Shown here piece after piece: positions 60,490 to 64,000 of a stretch of DNA of 64,000 bases. The notes beneath the pieces are model-generated. The model saw only the letters and a program-made list of their open reading frames with translations, was not told where the DNA came from and made no database searches. The stretch is taken from assembly GCA_013178415.1 (NCBI GenBank), contig JABLXA010000013.1, forward strand, positions 1 through 64,000, written 5' to 3'. The stretch comes from Bacillota bacterium (lineage in GTDB: Bacteria; Bacillota; SHA-98; Ch115). Within the stretch, counting starts at the first letter, position 1, and every line of letters begins with the position of its first letter. A program made the translations under genes and the position numbers.

Positions 60490-61977
60490 TTGACCATAGC
60501 TTTAGAATCCACCCTGCCTCGGGAAGTAGAGGAGAAATATGAGACTGTCATTGGACTTGAGGTCCATGTGCAGCTTTTGACGGAATCAAAGATTTTCTGC
60601 GGGTGTAGCACCAAATTTGGCGCAGATCCAAATACTCATACATGCCCGGTCTGTTTGGGACTTCCAGGAGTCTTACCCGTGGTGAATAAGAAGGCGGTGG
60701 AATTTGCCATTTTGACCGCTCTGGCGCTCAACTGTGAGGTGAGCAATTTCAGCAAATTCGACCGCAAAAATTACTTTTACCCTGATCTGCCCAAGAATTA
60801 TCAGATATCACAATATGACCTTCCATTAGGGTTCAAGGGCTCCATCATCATTTCTGTAGATGGTGAACAGAAAAGGATAGGAGTGCGCAGGGTCCATCTT
60901 GAGGAAGAGGCTGGGAAATCAATCCATGAGGGGTCAGATATCATGGGATCCAGATTTTCGCTGGAGGACTACAACAGGGCCGGCATACCACTCATGGAAA
61001 TTGTGAGCGAGCCTGATATTAGATCGCCTCATGAGGCATATATTTACTTGAACACCTTGCGCAATATCCTGAGATACATTGGGGTTTCGGATTGTAAGAT
61101 GGAGGAGGGGTCTCTCAGGTGTGACGCCAACATCTCTATCAGGCCAGCAGGATCTCAGGTATTCGGAGCGCAAACAGAGCTCAAGAACCTCAATTCATTC
61201 AGGGCAGTGGAGAAGGGGCTTGAATACGAGAGGGTCAGGCAGATAATGGCCCTGGAACGAGGGGAAAAGGTGGTAAGGGAGACCCGGCACTGGGATGAAG
61301 GTAAGGGCGTCACAATGCCTATGCGAAGCAAGGAAGAGGCCCACGATTATCGTTATTTCCCTGATCCGGACCTGGTTCCAATGGTGATCGAACGGGAATG
61401 GGTCGAGAAGCTGAAAAGATCCATGCCGGAGCTTCCTGCAGAGAAGCGCGATCGATTCATGCGGGAATATGGGCTTCCTGAATACGATGCGGAATTCCTC
61501 ACTGAATCCAGGGCTCTTGCTGATTTCTTTGAAGAATGCGCACGCAAGTATAAAGACCCCAAGGCGGTCAGTAATTGGATGATGAGCGAGCTCCTGAGGC
61601 TGTTGAATTCTGCGTCCAAATCCATAGAGGAATCTCCTGTGGGACCCGGGCATTTGCTCAGCTTACTCGAACTTATTGATAAAGGGACGATAAGTGTCAG
61701 GATCGCGAAGGAGGTTTTTGAGGAAGCCTTTAAGACTGGGAAGATGCCTACGGAGATAGTGAAGGAGCGTGGGCTCATCCAGATTTCAGACGAATCCGAG
61801 CTGTCTTCTGCCATAGATGAAGTGATCCAGGCAAATCCCGGCCCTGTGGCGGACTTTCATTCGGGCAAAGAAAAGGCCCTGATGTTTCTAGTTGGGCAGG
61901 TGATGAAGAAGACCCGTGGCCGTGCCAATCCTCAGGTGGTGAATAGGATCTTGCGCGAGAAGCTTTCTAGGTCATAG
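60490..61977 (+). CDS. gatB: Aspartyl/glutamyl-tRNA amidotransferase subunit B
   Basis: The tRNA-binding and kinase subunit, about 495 residues. The N-terminal cradle has [20 protein letters not shown], a zinc site in FCGCSTKFG and [10 protein letters not shown], and [20 protein letters not shown]. The C-terminal YqeY-like tail domain ends [15 protein letters not shown] 60490 with AGGGAGG eight bases upstream is preferred over an in-frame ATG at 60451 that lies inside gatA. It activates the Glu/Asp-tRNA by phosphorylation. Confidence 0.94.
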   Translation: MTIALESTLPREVEEKYETVIGLEVHVQLLTESKIFCGCSTKFGADPNTHTCPVCLGLPGVLPVVNKKAVEFAILTALALNCEVSNFSKFDRKNYFYPDLPKNYQISQYDLPLGFKGSIIISVDGEQKRIGVRRVHLEEEAGKSIHEGSDIMGSRFSLEDYNRAGIPLMEIVSEPDIRSPHEAYIYLNTLRNILRYIGVSDCKMEEGSLRCDANISIRPAGSQVFGAQTELKNLNSFRAVEKGLEYERVRQIMALERGEKVVRETRHWDEGKGVTMPMRSKEEAHDYRYFPDPDLVPMVIEREWVEKLKRSMPELPAEKRDRFMREYGLPEYDAEFLTESRALADFFEECARKYKDPKAVSNWMMSELLRLLNSASKSIEESPVGPGHLLSLLELIDKGTISVRIAKEVFEEAFKTGKMPTEIVKERGLIQISDESELSSAIDEVIQANPGPVADFHSGKEKALMFLVGQVMKKTRGRANPQVVNRILREKLSRS

Positions 61978-62082
61978 ACTCCATGTCCAGAAATCGTGAT
62001 TTATGGCGTGATGATGATTTGCGAAGCGATGAATCGAAAGGTATGATGCAAAACGTCCAATACTCATGATTTTACGGGCGGA

Positions 62083-63036
62083 ATGGAGGGGACGCTGAGT
62101 GAGGAGGAGGGTAATATCAGCCCGAAGCCGGCAGCGAGTGAGGGTCTCCGGGCTCCTAGGCTGTCTCAGGCCAACCGGAGGCGCCTGGCTGACGCTTCTC
62201 TCCTGCTGGTGACCGTCATTTGGGGTTCCACGTTCCCTCTGGTAAAGAATCTTGTAGTAAGCATAGACCCGATGGTCATAATCGCCATCAGGTTTCTAAT
62301 TGCTTCTATTCTGATGGCATTTGTTTTATTCAAAAAATTACGATCCATCAGCCATAGCTTATTGATGGCAGGGGCGGTCCTTGGGGGATTCCTGTTCTCC
62401 GGGTATGCTCTGCAGACCATAGGGCTCAAGTACACCACAGCATCCAAGGCCGGATTCATTACAGGACTTTCGGTGGTGATGGTGCCGTTTCTTTCTGCAA
62501 TGATTCTCCACCGAACACCCGGGAAGACGTCTATAATGGGCGCTATCCTTGCTGCCATCGGACTTGGACTTATGGCCATCGAACCGGGCTCGAGGCTGAC
62601 GTTACAGATAGGCGATGTGCTAGTATTTCTCTGCGCTTTGGGATTTGCCTTTCATATTGTTTTCGTGGCGCGATACGCGCCGGCGATGGATGTTCCCCTC
62701 CTGGTCCTGGTTCAGGTCACTGTGGCGGCGGTTATAGGCCTTGCCTATACGGCAATTGTTGGAGATCTTCTGCCTGTTTTCAAACCGCCGGGCTTTGGCT
62801 GGGTAGAATGGGGCTCCTTGATCTTTCTCGGGGCGTTTGCGACGGCAGGCGCGTTCTTTGTTCAGAATTCCGCGCAGAGAATCACGACGCCAACTCGCGT
62901 AGCCATCATCCTGGCGGCGGAACCCATTTTCTCTGCACTATTTGCATGGATATTCTTGGGTGAAAGTCTCGGGATCAGGGGCATATTTGGAGCGGCTTTG
63001 ATCATAGTAGGGATCCTTGGCGCTGAGCTAGGTTAG
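62083..63036 (+). CDS. EamA/DMT-family transporter
   Basis: A 317-residue membrane protein with ten predicted helices in two EamA repeats, after a polar N-terminal extension of about 35 residues. Signature parts are LLLVTVIWGSTFPLVKN, RFLIASILMAFVL, GLKYTTASKAGFITGLSVVM and in the second repeat NSAQRITTPTRVAIILAAEP, IFSALFAWIFLGESL. It probably exports or exchanges small metabolites such as amino acids. The stretch 61978-62082 between gatB and this gene shows no clear terminator. Confidence 0.88.
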   Translation: MEGTLSEEEGNISPKPAASEGLRAPRLSQANRRRLADASLLLVTVIWGSTFPLVKNLVVSIDPMVIIAIRFLIASILMAFVLFKKLRSISHSLLMAGAVLGGFLFSGYALQTIGLKYTTASKAGFITGLSVVMVPFLSAMILHRTPGKTSIMGAILAAIGLGLMAIEPGSRLTLQIGDVLVFLCALGFAFHIVFVARYAPAMDVPLLVLVQVTVAAVIGLAYTAIVGDLLPVFKPPGFGWVEWGSLIFLGAFATAGAFFVQNSAQRITTPTRVAIILAAEPIFSALFAWIFLGESLGIRGIFGAALIIVGILGAELG

Positions 63037-63154
63037 CTAGTTGCCCTGTTCTATGCATTTTCAGGGGATGCATTTTACCAGGATAATTCCGCCAAGCGTA
63101 AGTCTATTGTGCGGGGAATTTCTCGAGGAGTAAAAATAGATTGGAGGGTTTCCT

Positions 63155-63697
63155 ATGCAGGGTCAAGGTGCTATTGGCCGTGAAGTTACATGGAGGCAGG
63201 GGCTTATCTGGTTGACCCGGACTGCGGTGCTCCTGGCGTTGACGCTTGCGTTTCAGATGATGGGCCTTCCGCAGCCTGTGACAGGTCCGGTTGTGAATGC
63301 AATGCTATTATTATCATGTATCTTTGTGGGTCCTCTGGGAGGAGTTGTAGTTGGCCTCTTTACCCCATGGATTGCCTTTGTGCGGGGTATCCTCGCCCCG
63401 CCGCTTGGGCCTATGATTCCATTCATAAGCCTGGGGAACGCTGTCCTGGTGCTGGTGTTCGGTGGGATAAGATATGCTGGGAAGAAAGCTCTTTTGGCAT
63501 CTATAGTGGGTGTTATAGCAGGGGCTGTGGCTAAGTTCCTCGTGCTTTCCTCCGCCGTGCGGATGGTTGTCCAAGTGCCTCCCCCTGTGGCGAAGGCGAT
63601 GCAGACTCCACAGCTTGTCACAGCCCTCATAGGCGGCGCTGTCGCCCTGGCAGTCGCGCAAGGGCTTCATAAGGCGTTGCCTGGCAAGGGGCGCTAG
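63155..63697 (+). CDS. ECF transporter S component-like membrane protein
   Basis: A 180-residue integral membrane protein with five or six helices. TLAFQMMGLPQPVTGPVVNA, LLLSCIFVGPLGGVVVGLFT and APPLGPMIPFISLGNAVLVL resemble S components of energy-coupling-factor vitamin transporters, which bind the vitamin and pair with a shared EcfAAT module. The substrate cannot be assigned. GGAGGG lies six bases before the ATG. The 118-base leader shows no riboswitch that I recognise. Confidence 0.72.
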   Translation: MQGQGAIGREVTWRQGLIWLTRTAVLLALTLAFQMMGLPQPVTGPVVNAMLLLSCIFVGPLGGVVVGLFTPWIAFVRGILAPPLGPMIPFISLGNAVLVLVFGGIRYAGKKALLASIVGVIAGAVAKFLVLSSAVRMVVQVPPPVAKAMQTPQLVTALIGGAVALAVAQGLHKALPGKGR

Positions 63698-63735
63698 GGA
63701 CCATCCACTTATCCGCTTGATCCGACATGCAATAT

Positions 63736-63753
63736 GGGCCCCTTCGGGGGCCC
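63736..63753. terminator. Strong hairpin between convergent genes
   Basis: GGGCCCC-TTCG-GGGGCCC is a 7-bp GC stem with a UUCG tetraloop, lying between the ECF-like gene (plus) and the GH18-like gene (minus). There is no U-tract on either side, so termination is probable but not certain. Confidence 0.55.
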
Positions 63754-63783
63754 AGTATACGCAAATGAGATGGTTTTTCGTGA

Positions 63784-64000
63784 TCAGGGAGCAAGCAGGA
63801 TGCTCGCCACCAGATCCCAGATCCGGGGATCTTCCTGCCCAAGCTCCCAGATCGCTGTCCCCCTCACGCCATTTTGCCTGATCAGCCTAAACTTCCATTC
63901 AGCAGCCTCGGGGCACTGGAACCAGACCACATGCCACCGGCCTCCGGGGACATCCGGAGAACGGTAGGCAAGGGTACATTCCCTTATTCCTGGCGCAAAG
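63784..64000 (-). CDS. C-terminal part of a GH18-like glycoside hydrolase (partial)
   Basis: The minus frame running in from the window edge and stopping at 63784 encodes about 71 residues, including YRSPDVPGGRWHVVWFQCPE, KFRLIRQNGVRGTAIWELGQ and EDPRIWDLVASILL. The G-x-x-G-x-x-x-W-x-L-G pattern near the end is how family 18 hydrolases such as spore-cortex N-acetylglucosaminidases end their barrel. The catalytic DxxDxDxE motif would lie beyond the window, so the family call is tentative. Confidence 0.55.
   Translation of the reverse strand, partial: FAPGIRECTLAYRSPDVPGGRWHVVWFQCPEAAEWKFRLIRQNGVRGTAIWELGQEDPRIWDLVASILLAP

Overview
The window is a piece of a Bacillota (Firmicutes)-type chromosome interrupted by a complete-looking prophage of about 43.3 kb. 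The host assignment rests on the order pcrA-ligA-gatC-gatA-gatB, strong AGGAGG-type ribosome binding sites, frequent TTG and GTG starts, and solvent-exposed ABC and ECF transport genes. I cannot name a genus from sequence alone.

Left host flank (1-4781): an MBL-fold hydrolase, decayed remnants of a HepT/MntA toxin-antitoxin pair, an endonuclease/exonuclease/phosphatase-family enzyme, a zinc alcohol (polyol-type) dehydrogenase, and a sulfide:quinone reductase-like flavoprotein on the minus strand.

Prophage (4782-48152): it sits in the 3' end of a tRNA-Gln(CTG) gene and is bounded by a perfect 45-bp repeat. Near each end there is a copy of a 25-bp doubled GGATTGCCA motif, a candidate integrase arm site. 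The lysogeny block is on the plus strand at the right end: a CI-like repressor, an ImmA-like protein, a small membrane protein and a tyrosine integrase. It faces a long minus-strand lytic transcript across an operator region with four related 12-bp sites. The lytic transcript runs, in order of transcription: Cro-like regulator, excisionase-type HTH, small zinc proteins, Gam-like nuclease inhibitor, RecA-fold ATPase, replication initiator with embedded HNH domain and candidate origin, DnaC-like loader, sigma-70-like factor, RusA-like resolvase, thymidine kinase, small genes, late HTH regulator, tRNA-Ser(TGA), terminase subunits, portal, scaffold, capsid, three paralogous adaptor proteins, a P22 gp10-like tail protein, fibres including a Kelch propeller, three internal/ejection-type proteins and the lysis genes. 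I see no tail-tube, sheath or conventional tape-measure gene, so a short-tailed (podovirus-type) virion is the best inference.

The most striking gene is a 12,060-bp ORF (28% of the prophage) for a 4019-residue polyvalent protein. It has a hydrophobic N-terminal part, long low-complexity linkers, an adenine-type methyltransferase (NVPF), an SF2 helicase (DEAH), a HELGH metallopeptidase motif and an LPD38-like C-terminal region. It is probably packaged, injected and protective of incoming DNA. A second gene of 109 codons, with its own strong ribosome binding site, is overprinted inside it in another frame. Other points of note: a portal-gene fragment fused out of frame to the end of thymidine kinase; iteron-like repeats beside an AT-rich stretch inside the initiator gene; and several small overlapping genes below the usual length cut-off.

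Right host flank (48181-64000): tRNA-Gln with its promoter, a solute-binding protein, a metallophosphoesterase, a TldD/PmbA protease pair, PcrA, LigA, the GatCAB amidotransferase, an EamA-type transporter, an ECF S-component-like protein and the C-terminal end of a GH18-like hydrolase running off the window.
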